Shown here in pieces: positions 8,881 through 17,399 of a stretch of 64,000 nt of DNA (position 1 is the first letter of the stretch; each line of letters opens with the position of its first letter). The stretch lies in NCBI GenBank assembly GCA_017744915.1, contig JAGIAH010000018.1, positions 23,417-87,416 of the forward strand, written 5' to 3'. The notes beneath the pieces are model-generated. The model was not told where the DNA came from. It did not search any database and saw nothing but the letters and a program-made list of their open reading frames with translations. The stretch comes from Agrobacterium tumefaciens (lineage in GTDB: Bacteria; Pseudomonadota; Alphaproteobacteria; Rhizobiales; Rhizobiaceae). The position numbers and the translations under genes are program-made.

Positions 8881-9434
8881 GATTGCACCTCCTTCTTGCG
8901 GTGATAATGCCGGCTGGCCTTCTGCCGGTTGCCGCACACCGCCATGTCGCACCAGATACGGCTTCTGTTCCTGCTGCGGTCGATGAACAGCCAGCCGCAA
9001 TTGCCGCAGATCCGCAGCCGCTCCCGTGTCTCGCCGGCAAGCAGAGACAGAGCGGAATGGGCCGTGGCGTTGGCGAGACTTTCGGCCCTGGGGAATACCC
9101 GCAACGCCATGCCGCCGGCCAGGAGAAGCCGGGCCAGCTTGCCATCGTCATCGGCCCCGCTGGAGACAGACGAACGGAAATGATCGTCGATCGCCTCGCG
9201 AAGCTCCAGAAAAACCGGCCGCTTTTCCGCTTCCGGCGCGATGAGGGCGGAAAACCTGTCGCGCTCCGCGCCAAGCCGTGTCGCGGCCTCGGCAAAGGCG
9301 GTGATCTGTTCCGGCACGGCAAAACGGTCGAGCGTTCTTGCCGCGTCCGAGCGCAGGATGACGCTATTGGCGACATCGAGCGCCAATGCTCCCCCTGCAA
9401 AACGATGTTCCGTCCAGCGAAATGTCATGCGCAT
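8877..9434 (-). CDS. CGNR zinc-finger (ABATE-domain) protein, putative regulator
   Basis: This is a 185-residue protein of the CGNR family. The N-terminal two thirds are the ABATE-type domain and the C-terminus carries a zinc finger built from CGNC and, about 20 residues later, C-x4-C within AVCGNR, followed by a basic HYHRKK tail. Members are generally thought to be stress- or metabolite-responsive DNA-binding regulators. Two close ATG codons (9434 and 9428) can serve as start. The start sits at the edge of a 36-bp palindrome shared with the divergent permease gene, which fits self-regulation (inference). It is coupled to the lipoprotein gene downstream. Confidence 0.82.
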   Translation of the reverse strand: MRMTFRWTEHRFAGGALALDVANSVILRSDAARTLDRFAVPEQITAFAEAATRLGAERDRFSALIAPEAEKRPVFLELREAIDDHFRSSVSSGADDDGKLARLLLAGGMALRVFPRAESLANATAHSALSLLAGETRERLRICGNCGWLFIDRSRNRSRIWCDMAVCGNRQKASRHYHRKKEVQS

Positions 9435-9470
9435 ATTATAACTGTCAAAATGCGTTTTAACAGTTATAAT
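9435..9470. promoter_or_regulatory. 36-bp palindrome in divergent promoter region
   Basis: Two perfect 11-base arms (ATTATAACTGT at 9435-9445 and its complement at 9460-9470) flank a 14-base core that itself contains AAAA and TTTT arms around TGCG. It lies between the divergent CGNR and permease genes, directly at the CGNR start. Size, symmetry and position fit an operator for a dimeric regulator, most simply the CGNR protein. Confidence 0.6.
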
Positions 9471-9488
9471 CGCGGCGGGAGGACGGGC

Positions 9489-10385
9489 TTGGCTTATTTC
9501 CTGCAACAATTGCTGAATGCCGTGCCGGTCGCCGCCCTTTATGCGGCTCTGGCCTTCGGTTACGCCATCGCCTTTTCGGTCACGAAACGCGCCGATGTGA
9601 CCTATGGCGCTATATTCGCTTTTGCCGGCCAGACCTGCCTCTTGTTTGCCGATTTCGGCTGGAACCGGCTGTGGCTGGTTCTGCCGGCAACATTGGCGCT
9701 GGGGGCAGGGGCCGGCCTGTTCGGCGGGCTCTGGGCGGCGGGGTTTATCGGCCGGGCAGTGATGCGGCCGCTGGCGAAAGCCTCTCCCAACGCGGTCACC
9801 GTCGCCTCTGTCGGCGTGCTGATTGCGCTGACCGAAAGCGCGAGGCTCGCCGCCGATACAAGGCAATTATGGCTTCCGCCGCTTCTCGCGAACCCGGTCC
9901 GTTTCTGGTCCGACGGCAGCTTTGCCGTGACCCTGACGCCGTTGCAGATGCTGAACACGGCGGCTTTCTGCCTGCTCATTTTCACAGGCTCGCTTTATCT
10001 TCGCCGCTCGGCTTTCGGCAGGCGCTGGAAGGCCGTGTCGGATGATGCCTTTGCCGCCTCGCTCTGCGGGGTGAATGCGGGCAGGATATTTCTCTTGTCC
10101 TATTGCGCAGCGGGCCTCGTCGCCGCCATCGCCGGCGTGCTGGCGACGTTTTATTACGGCACCATGGATTTCGGCGCGGGTCTGGTCTTCGGGCTGAAAG
10201 TCGTGCTGATTTCAGCGGCGGGCGGTTATGCCAGCCCGTTCATCTGCGGCCTCGGAGCCGCCGCTGTCGGTTTTGCGGAAACATTCTGGGTGGGTTATGG
10301 CCCTGTTGCCTGGCGGGATGCGGCGGTCCTGGCTTTACTGGTCGGCTGGCTGATCGTCATGCGCAGCAGGGCTGAAGCGCCTTAG
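9489..10385 (+). CDS. branched-chain amino acid ABC transporter permease, LivH-like
   Basis: This is a 298-residue integral membrane protein with about eight hydrophobic segments, of the LivH/LivM permease type (BPD_transp_2). The motif around ALAFGYAIAFSVTKRADVTYGA matches the family's N-terminal region, here with a short insertion. I chose the TTG at 9489 because GGGAGGA lies six bases upstream and no ATG or GTG is well placed. No binding protein, second permease or ATPase is nearby, so it is an orphan subunit or works with components encoded elsewhere. It is divergent from the CGNR gene across a palindrome. Confidence 0.82.
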   Translation: MAYFLQQLLNAVPVAALYAALAFGYAIAFSVTKRADVTYGAIFAFAGQTCLLFADFGWNRLWLVLPATLALGAGAGLFGGLWAAGFIGRAVMRPLAKASPNAVTVASVGVLIALTESARLAADTRQLWLPPLLANPVRFWSDGSFAVTLTPLQMLNTAAFCLLIFTGSLYLRRSAFGRRWKAVSDDAFAASLCGVNAGRIFLLSYCAAGLVAAIAGVLATFYYGTMDFGAGLVFGLKVVLISAAGGYASPFICGLGAAAVGFAETFWVGYGPVAWRDAAVLALLVGWLIVMRSRAEAP

Positions 10386-10437
10386 AGCATTTCCAGGAAA
10401 ACTCGGTTCCGGTTTTCCGTTCGGAAATGCGAGAAAA
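10384..10437. repeat. RIME-like intergenic palindrome, copy 1
   Basis: GCATTTCC (10387-10394) pairs with GGAAATGC (10423-10430), and inside it GGAAAAC (10396-10402) pairs with GTTTTCC (10412-10418). The same nested layout recurs at 33,715-33,757. Short palindromes of this sequence are very common between rhizobial genes (RIME-type elements; recalled from general knowledge). It begins in the permease stop codon and may form a 3' hairpin. Confidence 0.7.
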
Positions 10438-10446
10438 GAAGAAGCG

Positions 10447-10914
10447 CTATCGCCACTTGCCCTTCGCCGTATCGTCGGTCGCCTTCGCCGCAACCCAATC
10501 GCCCGCCGTGCCATTCTTGCCATGTTCCTTCTTCCAGAACGGGGCGGAGGTCTTGAGATAGTCCATCACGAAATTCGCGCCGTCGAAGGCCGCCTGCCGG
10601 TGGCTGGAGGCGGCAATGACGAGGACGATGTTCTCGCCGGTGGCGATCTTGCCGTGGCGGTGGATGGCGGTGAGGCCGAGCAGGCCGAAGCGTTCCATGG
10701 CGAATTTGGCGATACGGGTGATTTCCGCTTCCGCCATGCCGGGATAATGTTCGAGTTCAAGGGCTGCGAGCGTACCGCCATCATCCCGGCAGAGCCCGGT
10801 GAAGGCCACGACAGCGCCGATGCTTCTGTCGCCCTGTGTCAACAGGCGGGTTTCTTCGGCGGCGTCGAAATCTCCTGCCTGCACGCGGACAGTTGGCTCA
10901 AGGGCTTTCTGCAT
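10447..10914 (-). CDS. moaE: molybdopterin synthase catalytic subunit MoaE
   Basis: The large subunit of molybdopterin synthase (155 residues) converts cyclic pyranopterin monophosphate to molybdopterin using sulphur from MoaD. The FTGLCRDD segment, the HYPGMAEAEI segment, the HRHGKIATGENIV strand and the PFWKKEH motif near the C-terminus are all characteristic. It follows moaD with a four-base gap, so the two subunits are co-expressed. The C-terminus is Lys-rich. The product supports molybdoenzymes such as the oxidoreductase at 19.3 kb. Confidence 0.97.
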   Translation of the reverse strand: MQKALEPTVRVQAGDFDAAEETRLLTQGDRSIGAVVAFTGLCRDDGGTLAALELEHYPGMAEAEITRIAKFAMERFGLLGLTAIHRHGKIATGENIVLVIAASSHRQAAFDGANFVMDYLKTSAPFWKKEHGKNGTAGDWVAAKATDDTAKGKWR

Positions 10915-10918
10915 CCGT

Positions 10919-11173
10919 TTATCCCCCCGTCATGGGTGGAAAGATGCCGATCTCGCGTGCGCCGACGATGCTCTCGTCGTGTTCGACGTGTTCCTGATTG
11001 ACGGCAACGCGGATCACATCCGGAAACTCGAAGGCGGCCTCGTAATTTTCGCCGCGGGTCGTGAGCCAAGCGATCAGCTCACCGGCGGTGGTGACGGAGG
11101 AGGGGATGTCCAGCTCTTCCTCATCCGTGCCGATCTTCTCACGCACCCAGGCAAAATAAACGATCCGTGTCAT
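10919..11173 (-). CDS. moaD: molybdopterin synthase sulphur carrier subunit MoaD
   Basis: This 84-residue ubiquitin-like sulphur carrier ends in the diagnostic Gly-Gly (PPMTGG), which is thiocarboxylated before sulphur transfer in MoaE. The N-terminal YFAWVREKIG strand is typical. Its start codon overlaps the pgsA stop by one base (TGATG), so pgsA, moaD and moaE form an operon. Confidence 0.96.
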   Translation of the reverse strand: MTRIVYFAWVREKIGTDEEELDIPSSVTTAGELIAWLTTRGENYEAAFEFPDVIRVAVNQEHVEHDESIVGAREIGIFPPMTGG

Positions 11174-11778
11174 CAGTCTTCGTCCACGATGTGTTTCAGG
11201 CCGGCCTTGAAGTAGTCATAGCCGGTATACATGGTCAGCGCCGCGGCGATCCACAGCAGGGTAATGCCCATTTCGGTTGTGTAGGGCAGCACCTTGTCGC
11301 CCGCGGGGCCCGCGAGCAGGAAGGCAATGGCGACCATCTGGATCGTGGTTTTCCACTTGGCGATGCGGGTGACGGGAACGCTGACCTTCAGCGCCGCCAG
11401 ATATTCGCGCAGGCCGGAAACCAGAATTTCACGGCAGAGAATGGTGATGGCCGCCCAGAGCGACCAGCCGGCAATGGTGCCATCCGCAGCCATCAACAGC
11501 AGCACGGAGGCGACCAGCAGCTTGTCGGCGATCGGATCCAGCATGCGGCCGATATTGGAAGTCTGGTTCCAGATGCGCGCCAGATAACCATCGAGGAAAT
11601 CGGTCAGCGAGGCGATGATGAACAGCCACAACGCCGTCCAGCGTGCGAAATCCGAACTTTCCAGCTTTCCTTCGATGAAAAAGCACAGAACGATGACGGG
11701 AACCGCAAGAATCCGGCCATAGGTGAGAAGGTTGGGAATGCTGTATGCGCGCGAAGCCATGGGAAACCTGTCAGTCAA
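11173..11778 (-). CDS. pgsA: CDP-diacylglycerol--glycerol-3-phosphate phosphatidyltransferase
   Basis: This 201-residue membrane enzyme makes phosphatidylglycerol phosphate from CDP-diacylglycerol and glycerol 3-phosphate. The CDP-alcohol phosphotransferase motif is complete: DGYLAR, then eight residues to GRMLDPIAD. The N-terminal SIPNLLTYGRI segment and four or five hydrophobic helices match PgsA. Gene order uvrC-pgsA-moaD-moaE on one strand is common in Rhizobiales. The one-base overlap with moaD indicates coupling. Confidence 0.96.
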   Translation of the reverse strand: MTDRFPMASRAYSIPNLLTYGRILAVPVIVLCFFIEGKLESSDFARWTALWLFIIASLTDFLDGYLARIWNQTSNIGRMLDPIADKLLVASVLLLMAADGTIAGWSLWAAITILCREILVSGLREYLAALKVSVPVTRIAKWKTTIQMVAIAFLLAGPAGDKVLPYTTEMGITLLWIAAALTMYTGYDYFKAGLKHIVDED

Positions 11779-11863
11779 AGATCAGCTGCCTTGATGCCGC
11801 CGCTAGGGCATAGCGTCAACACGTCATTATGTTTTTTTAGCAGTTCGGTCCCACCGTTCTGCG

Positions 11864-13909
11864 TCAATCGCTGCCGCTCTCGTGGAAGTGATTGTAGATT
11901 TGCCGCGCAACCGTCTCGGAAATGCCGCTGACGGCCATCAGATCGTTGAGGCCGGCGCGGGAAACCGCCTTGGCCGTACCGAAATGCTGCAGCAGGGAGC
12001 GTTTGCGTCCCGGCCCGATTCCCGAGATTTCATCAAGCGGATTGCGCACCATTTCTTTCTTGCGCCGCGCCCGGTGTGAGCCGATGGCGAAGCGGTGCGC
12101 CTCGTCGCGCATGCGCTGGATGAAATAAAGCACGGGATCGCGCGGCGGCAGGGAAAAATCGCTGCGCCCATCCGCAAAAAAGCGCTCGCGACCCGCCTCG
12201 CGGTCGACACCTTTCGCCACGCCGATGGCCGTCACACAGTCTCGAATGCCGAGTTCATCGAGGATAGCCCGCACCGCCGTCATCTGGCCCTGGCCGCCAT
12301 CAATCAGGATCACATCCGGCCAGGCGGGGAAGGGCATATCGGCCGCTTCTTCCGGTGTCGGCACCCGTTCGCGGTCGGGCTTGCCTTCTTCCTTCAAGAG
12401 GCGCGAGAAACGACGGGTCATCACCTCGCGCATCATGCCAAAGTCGTCGCCGGGGGTGATGTCGGTCGATTTGATGTTGAACTTGCGATACTGGTTCTTC
12501 ACGAAACCTTCCGGCCCCGCCACCACCATGCCGCCCACGGCATTGGTGCCCATGATGTGCGAGTTATCGTAAATCTCAATGCGGCGCGGCACGGTGGAAA
12601 GACCGAAGGTCTCCGCAAAACCCTTCAGCAGCCGCGCCTGAGACGAGGTTTCCGCCAGCTTGCGGCCATGCGCCTCGCGGGCATTGGCAAGCACATGGTC
12701 GGTAATGTCCTTCTTCTCGCCGCGCTGCGGCACGCTGATGGTCACCTTGTGCCCGGCCTTTTCACCGAGTGCGGCGGCCAGCAGTTCCTGTTCCTCCACG
12801 GTTTCGGAAAGCAGGATCTGCTTCGGCACCGGCTTGTCGTCGTAAAACTGTGCGAGAAACGCATTGAGGATTTCCGAGCCGGGCAGCGAGGGATCGGCTT
12901 TCGGGAAATAGGCGCGGTTGCCCCAGTTCTGGCCGGTGCGGAAAAAGAACACCTGAATGCAGGATATACCGCCTTCGTGGTGGATGGCGAAGACATCCGC
13001 CTCCTCGATGCCGGCGGGATTGATGCCCTGATGGCTTTGAACATGGGAAAGTGCTGCCAGCCGGTCGCGATAGACCGCGGCGCGCTCGAAATCGAGATCC
13101 TCGGCCGCCTCGTTCATCTGCCGCGCAATCGCGGTCTTTACGCTCTGGCTCTTGCCGGACAGGAAATCCTTGGCTTCCTTGACGAGTTCCGCATAGCCCT
13201 GATCGCTGATCTCATGCGTGCAGGGCCCGGAACAGCGCTTGATCTGGTAGAGCAGACAGGGACGCGTGCGGGTCTCGAACACGCTGTCGGTGCAGGTACG
13301 GATCAGGAAGGCGCGCTGCAGCGAATTGATCGTGCGGCCAACGGCACCGGCCGACGCAAAGGGTCCGAAATAGTCGCCCTTGCGCGCCCGGGCGCCGCGA
13401 TGCTTGAAGATCGCCGGTGCGCGATTGTCGGCGGTGATGAGAATATAGGGAAAGGACTTGTCGTCGCGCAAAAGCACATTAAAGCGCGGCCGCAAGCGCT
13501 TGATGAGATTCGCTTCCAGCAGAAGCGCTTCGGTCTCCGTGCGGGTGGTGACGAACTCCATATGGGTGGTGAAACGCACCATCTGGGCAATGCGGTTGGA
13601 ATGAACACGGCCCTGCGCATAGTTACCCACACGCTTCTTCAGCGAGCGCGCCTTGCCGACATAGAGCACGTCGCCAGCCTCGTTGAACATGCGGTAGACA
13701 CCCGGCGAATTCGGCAGGTGTTTGACGAATTCGCCGATGAGGTCCATGCCCTTCAGGCCGGATTCATTCTTCCAGCCCGCATTCCAGTCCACGCCGGCAA
13801 CGTCGCGCGGCGCCTCCGCCGCTTCCGTCGCGGCAAGGCTGGCATCGTCGTCTTCGTCGTCGGTTTCATCGAAGAGAATACCGCCATCAGGCAGCTTCTT
13901 TCCGTTCAT
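11864..13909 (-). CDS. uvrC: excinuclease ABC subunit C
   Basis: UvrC (681 residues) cuts on both sides of UvrB-marked DNA lesions. In order it has an acidic N-terminal extension (rich in Asp and Glu, residues 10-30), a GIY-YIG nuclease domain starting at PNSPGVYRM, a UvrB-binding UVR motif in the middle ([14 protein letters not shown]), the RNase H-like second nuclease ([11 protein letters not shown] and ILIDGGQGQ), and a C-terminal helix-hairpin-helix ([13 protein letters not shown]). Length and domains are complete. The start overlaps the stop of the upstream SDR gene by four bases (ATGA). Confidence 0.97.
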   Translation of the reverse strand: MNGKKLPDGGILFDETDDEDDDASLAATEAAEAPRDVAGVDWNAGWKNESGLKGMDLIGEFVKHLPNSPGVYRMFNEAGDVLYVGKARSLKKRVGNYAQGRVHSNRIAQMVRFTTHMEFVTTRTETEALLLEANLIKRLRPRFNVLLRDDKSFPYILITADNRAPAIFKHRGARARKGDYFGPFASAGAVGRTINSLQRAFLIRTCTDSVFETRTRPCLLYQIKRCSGPCTHEISDQGYAELVKEAKDFLSGKSQSVKTAIARQMNEAAEDLDFERAAVYRDRLAALSHVQSHQGINPAGIEEADVFAIHHEGGISCIQVFFFRTGQNWGNRAYFPKADPSLPGSEILNAFLAQFYDDKPVPKQILLSETVEEQELLAAALGEKAGHKVTISVPQRGEKKDITDHVLANAREAHGRKLAETSSQARLLKGFAETFGLSTVPRRIEIYDNSHIMGTNAVGGMVVAGPEGFVKNQYRKFNIKSTDITPGDDFGMMREVMTRRFSRLLKEEGKPDRERVPTPEEAADMPFPAWPDVILIDGGQGQMTAVRAILDELGIRDCVTAIGVAKGVDREAGRERFFADGRSDFSLPPRDPVLYFIQRMRDEAHRFAIGSHRARRKKEMVRNPLDEISGIGPGRKRSLLQHFGTAKAVSRAGLNDLMAVSGISETVARQIYNHFHESGSD

Positions 13910-14694
13910 TCATTTATCTCCGCCACGTCAGGGGTTTCCCAGCCAAGGTGCTGGCCGCCGTCGAGCGCGATCATTTGTCCGGTGACCGACGGCGTGTCGA
14001 AAAGAAAGCGAATCGTCCGCCCGAACTCATCCGGTGCGGGACCACGCTTTAATATAAGGCCGTCAATCTGCGCCTGAAAGTCCTCGGGCGCCTGTCTTTC
14101 GCTTTTGAAGGTGGGACCCGGCCCGATGGCATTGACCCGCACACGCGGCGCGAAGCTTTGCGCCATCGTTCGGGTGGCGGTCCACAGCGCCGATTTCGAA
14201 AGCGTATAGGAGTAAAAACGCGGTGTGAGCGCAAGCACACGCTGGTCGATGATATTGACGATCAGCCCGGATTTGTCCGCAGGCAATTGCTCGACGAAGG
14301 CGGCGGCGATGAGGGAAGGGGCGCGCACATGCACCGCGAAATGTGCATCGAAGACCGCCGGATCGGGCGTTTCCGCCGAATCGTCGAGAAAAACCGACGC
14401 ATTGTTGACGACGACGCCGATCGGCCCGAGTGCTGAGGCGGCCTTTTCGACAAGCGCGATGGTGGGCGCAGATTGTGTCAGGTCTGCCTGAACGGCCGCG
14501 GCCTTGCCACCGTTTTGCCTTATTTCGTTAGCGAATTCCTCGGCCTGGGCCATAGATTCATTGGCATGGACGGCAATCGCGAAGCCATGGGCGGCCAGAT
14601 CGGTGGCGATTGCCCGACCGAGCCGGCGGGCGGCCCCCGTTATCAAGACTGTCTTCGGTATATGTTCTTTCACGGCGGACCTGCATTTGCTCAT
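13906..14694 (-). CDS. short-chain dehydrogenase/reductase, FolM/pteridine-reductase-like
   Basis: This is a Rossmann-fold oxidoreductase of about 262 residues. The cofactor loop reads TGAARRLG, fitting the TGxxxRxG variant of pteridine reductases and FolM, which prefer NADPH. NNAS and the catalytic YTLSK are present; where classical SDRs have the active-site Ser there is an Asp (IIDQRV), also seen in that group. A role reducing dihydromonapterin or dihydrofolate is therefore plausible but unproven. The start is uncertain: ATG 14694 is used here, GTG 14673 is better spaced to an AGGTCC site, and 14739 is possible. It is translationally coupled to uvrC. Confidence 0.8.
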   Translation of the reverse strand: MSKCRSAVKEHIPKTVLITGAARRLGRAIATDLAAHGFAIAVHANESMAQAEEFANEIRQNGGKAAAVQADLTQSAPTIALVEKAASALGPIGVVVNNASVFLDDSAETPDPAVFDAHFAVHVRAPSLIAAAFVEQLPADKSGLIVNIIDQRVLALTPRFYSYTLSKSALWTATRTMAQSFAPRVRVNAIGPGPTFKSERQAPEDFQAQIDGLILKRGPAPDEFGRTIRFLFDTPSVTGQMIALDGGQHLGWETPDVAEINE

Positions 14695-15042
14695 ACACGC
14701 CCTATTTGCTGGATATAAATGCAAATCGCAAGCTGTCACTCAGCCCCAAAAGAATTGGGCGATTTTTTATTCGCAATGAAAGTTCGGTTTAATTTGAATA
14801 TAACTAAGTTTAAAAGCGATCTATTGCTGGTTAGGCTTCTGTTAGGGTTAATAAAACCCTTGTGGCAATTAGGCAACGTCTAATTCTAGTCACGTCTCTG
14901 CCCCAAACAATTCACATTTTGGCTCTTTGATCTCCGCATTCTCCCATCAAATTCGGTTTCCAGAGGGGCGATTAACCCGACGAATTATGCCGCGTCTGAA
15001 AACGATGTTTTGAGTACAGAGCGGTCCTGAAAGGAGAATAGC
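14695..15042. other. AT-rich intergenic region with divergent promoters
   Basis: This 348-base gap separates the SDR gene (minus) from the porin gene (plus) and is clearly richer in A and T than its surroundings. It must hold both promoters and the 5' leader of the abundant porin mRNA. A weak hairpin with a T run (about 14,743-14,768) points along the plus strand. The porin start has a good AAAGGAGAA site just upstream. I see no protein-coding gene or recognised RNA here. Confidence 0.6.
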
Positions 15043-15699
15043 ATGCGTATTTTCGTAGCAACCCTTATGGCTTCGACCATGGCAGCCGCCGGCTTTTCGG
15101 CTGCGCACGCCGCTGACGCCGTAAATGAAGTGCCGCAGGCACCGGTGTCCTACGACCAGCCCGCACCGGTCAAGGATTGGTCCGGTGCCTACCTCGGTGG
15201 TACGGTCAATTATGACTGGGGCCGTTTCAGCTCCAGCAATGACGGTCGTGACGCCAAGGGCTTCGGTGGCGGCCTCTACGGTGGTTACAACATGCAGAGC
15301 GGCCAGATCGTTTACGGTGCTGAAGCAGACGTGAACCTGGGCGACGAGAAGGGCTCCGCCGGTACGGTTGCCGGCAACGCCGTCGAAGGCAAGCAGGGCG
15401 TCAACGGCTCGCTGCGTGGCCGCGTCGGTTACGACATGAACCCGTTCCTGCTTTATGGTACGGCCGGTCTTGCTGTCTCGGACAACAAGGTCCGTGACGC
15501 GACCTCCAAGGACAGCGCCACCGCCCTCGGTTACACCGTTGGTGCCGGTGTTGAAGCCATGGTGACCGACAACATCACCGCTCGTCTGGAATATCGCTAC
15601 AGCGACTACCAGAAGAAGGACTACAGCCTTGACTCCGGCGCGTTCTCGCGTGGTTACGACGATCATTCCGTCAAGGCCGGTATCGGCGTCAAGTTCTGA
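15043..15699 (+). CDS. Omp25/RopB-type outer membrane beta-barrel protein
   Basis: This 218-residue protein has a Sec signal peptide (cleavage after about residue 23, AHA) and an eight-strand beta-barrel of the Omp25/Omp31 porin-like family, common on the surface of Brucella, Rhizobium and Agrobacterium. The mature start near WSGAYLGG, the GLYGGYN strand, the LRGRVGYD strand, the ARLEYRYSDY strand and the C-terminal Phe are family hallmarks, the last being the Bam recognition signal. Codon use is strongly biased to abundant codons, suggesting high expression. RopB is the likely closest name. Confidence 0.9.
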   Translation: MRIFVATLMASTMAAAGFSAAHAADAVNEVPQAPVSYDQPAPVKDWSGAYLGGTVNYDWGRFSSSNDGRDAKGFGGGLYGGYNMQSGQIVYGAEADVNLGDEKGSAGTVAGNAVEGKQGVNGSLRGRVGYDMNPFLLYGTAGLAVSDNKVRDATSKDSATALGYTVGAGVEAMVTDNITARLEYRYSDYQKKDYSLDSGAFSRGYDDHSVKAGIGVKF

Positions 15700-15720
15700 T
15701 CCTTCGCGGATCGGTTAAAG

Positions 15721-15750
15721 AAAAGCCGGGGTTTTCGCCCCGGCTTTTTT
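15721..15750 (+). terminator. intrinsic terminator after porin gene
   Basis: AAAAGCCGGGG (15,721-15,731) pairs with CCCCGGCTTTT around a six-base loop and continues in a T run to 15,750. It is strong and, because of the A run on the left, may also work in the other direction. Confidence 0.92.
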
Positions 15751-15814
15751 GTCTTTGCGGTATGCGGCCGGAACAATGCCCGGCGATCAGGCCGGGCATC
15801 ACTCCGATACATGG

Positions 15815-16411
15815 TCAGGCAGCGGCCTTCATTTCCGCATAGGCATCGAAACGCTTGCTGAAGGTTTCCGGCCAGCCTGCCAGCGCCTCGCGTCCCTCGG
15901 CCCACTCACCGGCGAAACGCAGGTCGAGATAACCGATCATCGCGGCAAGGGCGAAATGGCCACCATTGAGCTTCTTGCCGGTTTTCGGCAGGTTGGCGTT
16001 GAGATGGTCGAGACCCTTCACCACCTTTTTCCACTGCTTGTCGATCCACGGCTGGTAGATCTTGTCTTCCGGGCGGAAACGCCGCTCGTAGACGATAGCC
16101 AGCAGGCAATCCATGATGCCGTCGCATAGAGCTTCCAGAATTTCCGTTTCGGTGCGCTTGCCGTTCTTCTTTGGGTAGAGCTTGCCGCCCGAAAGACGGT
16201 CGAGATAATGCATGATTGTCACGCTGTCATAGACCGAGCCGCCTTCGTCCAGCAGCAGAACCGGGATTTTACCGAGCGGATTATTGTCCATCAGCGTTGC
16301 AGGCTCGGCATTGGTGTCGACGCGCACGGAGGTGACATCGATGCCGAGATGACGGGCAGCCATGCGCACCTTGGCGGAATAGGGGGAGGCGGGCGAATAA
16401 AGCAGTTCCAT
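15815..16411 (-). CDS. glutathione S-transferase family protein
   Basis: This 198-residue protein has the GST N-terminal fold (YSPASPYSAKVR, with Ser residues where the catalytic residue usually lies; NPLGKIPVLLLDEG as cis-Pro loop; YDSVTIMHYLD) and a helical C-terminal domain. It resembles the YibF/small bacterial GST group more than the GST at 7 kb. The substrate is unknown. It is a single gene convergent with the porin gene. Confidence 0.86.
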   Translation of the reverse strand: MELLYSPASPYSAKVRMAARHLGIDVTSVRVDTNAEPATLMDNNPLGKIPVLLLDEGGSVYDSVTIMHYLDRLSGGKLYPKKNGKRTETEILEALCDGIMDCLLAIVYERRFRPEDKIYQPWIDKQWKKVVKGLDHLNANLPKTGKKLNGGHFALAAMIGYLDLRFAGEWAEGREALAGWPETFSKRFDAYAEMKAAA

Positions 16412-16442
16412 GGTCGGGTCCTATGGGGTTGATATGGGGTAA

Positions 16443-17201
16443 TCAGCGTATGGGTATGATCTCGGTCGCGCTGGCGCGGCAGCCCTTGCGATCCAGTTCA
16501 GGGCAATCGCGGAATGTCAGGTCCCTGTTGAGGCAGATGCGCACTTCCTCAAGGCGCCTGCCATCGCAGCTGATCGAAACACCGCGTTTCGACAGGCCGG
16601 GATTGGCATCGGTAAAGGCGGTTTCGATGGCTTCGGCGGAAAGGGTGGTGGCACCGGCACCCGAGGCGATCGTTCCGGGCAGCCTGATCGCCTCGAAGGC
16701 GGCCCGTGTCGCCGCGAAATAATCCTTCTGCGACAGGCCGGAACAGGAGCCATGTTTGCGCCACTGGTGGCCGATCAGGCCCATCGACGGCATGATATCG
16801 AACAGGCTGCGGCCGATGGCGTCCGGAACCCGGTCAGGCTCGCTGCTTCGACAGAATTCGGGATAGCCGTTCTCGTTCTGTGGCCAGAGCCCGTGCACGA
16901 CGAAACCGTAACGCCTGTCGCTGCCGCATTGCTGGCGATTGCCGGAACCTTCGGAGCTGGCGCAGAAGGCCGGCGACCAGGACAGGGACAGTACGTAAAA
17001 ATCAAAGCCGGTACCGCGTGGGGCTGATCTGCCTCCCTCATCGCGCCGGGCATTGTCCGACGGAGGGCTTCCGGCCGGCGCTGTCGGCGGATACATGGTC
17101 CAGTCATTCGAGGGGCGGCTCGGGGAGGGTTTTTCCTGCGCGAACCAAAGCGCTGCAAGCGACAGAAGACCCAAGGCGATGAAACCCGCATAACGTTTCA
17201 T
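16443..17201 (-). CDS. ribonuclease T2 family protein
   Basis: This is a secreted or membrane-tethered RNase of about 252 residues. A basic N-terminus and one hydrophobic segment (about residues 4-21) look like an uncleaved anchor or signal. A Pro/Ser-rich linker follows. Both catalytic blocks are present: CAS-1 FVVHGLWPQ and CAS-2 HQWRKHGSC, with several Cys residues for disulphides. It should cut RNA to 2',3'-cyclic phosphates in the periplasm or outside. The start is uncertain: ATG 17201 is used here; ATG 17210 and GTG 17231 are in frame. It is 31 bases upstream of the GST gene on the same strand. Confidence 0.9.
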   Translation of the reverse strand: MKRYAGFIALGLLSLAALWFAQEKPSPSRPSNDWTMYPPTAPAGSPPSDNARRDEGGRSAPRGTGFDFYVLSLSWSPAFCASSEGSGNRQQCGSDRRYGFVVHGLWPQNENGYPEFCRSSEPDRVPDAIGRSLFDIMPSMGLIGHQWRKHGSCSGLSQKDYFAATRAAFEAIRLPGTIASGAGATTLSAEAIETAFTDANPGLSKRGVSISCDGRRLEEVRICLNRDLTFRDCPELDRKGCRASATEIIPIR

Positions 17202-17399
17202 TCCGTGCATGTTCCCCGGAAACTGGACCACCTCATGTCGCCCTTGGGCGACGATCCGGTCTTACATAAATTTGTGAACGAGGCAAACGGGCAAAAAGGT
17301 TGAAAGCTTCGCCGCATAACGAATAGAGTCGAACGAATCTTCCGCGAAAGACGGAAACAGGGCTGGGGCGATGTTGGGGGAAATAGGCGGCATGACCGC

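Noticed and set aside
12095..14077. Long open frame on the plus strand opposite uvrC, and similar long antisense frames opposite ppk (28,195-30,099), the oxidoreductase (19,212-21,104) and parC (47,404-49,476)
   Set aside because: They mirror conserved coding genes in GC-rich DNA, have no family motif or ribosome binding site, and are low-complexity in composition. They are shadows, not genes.
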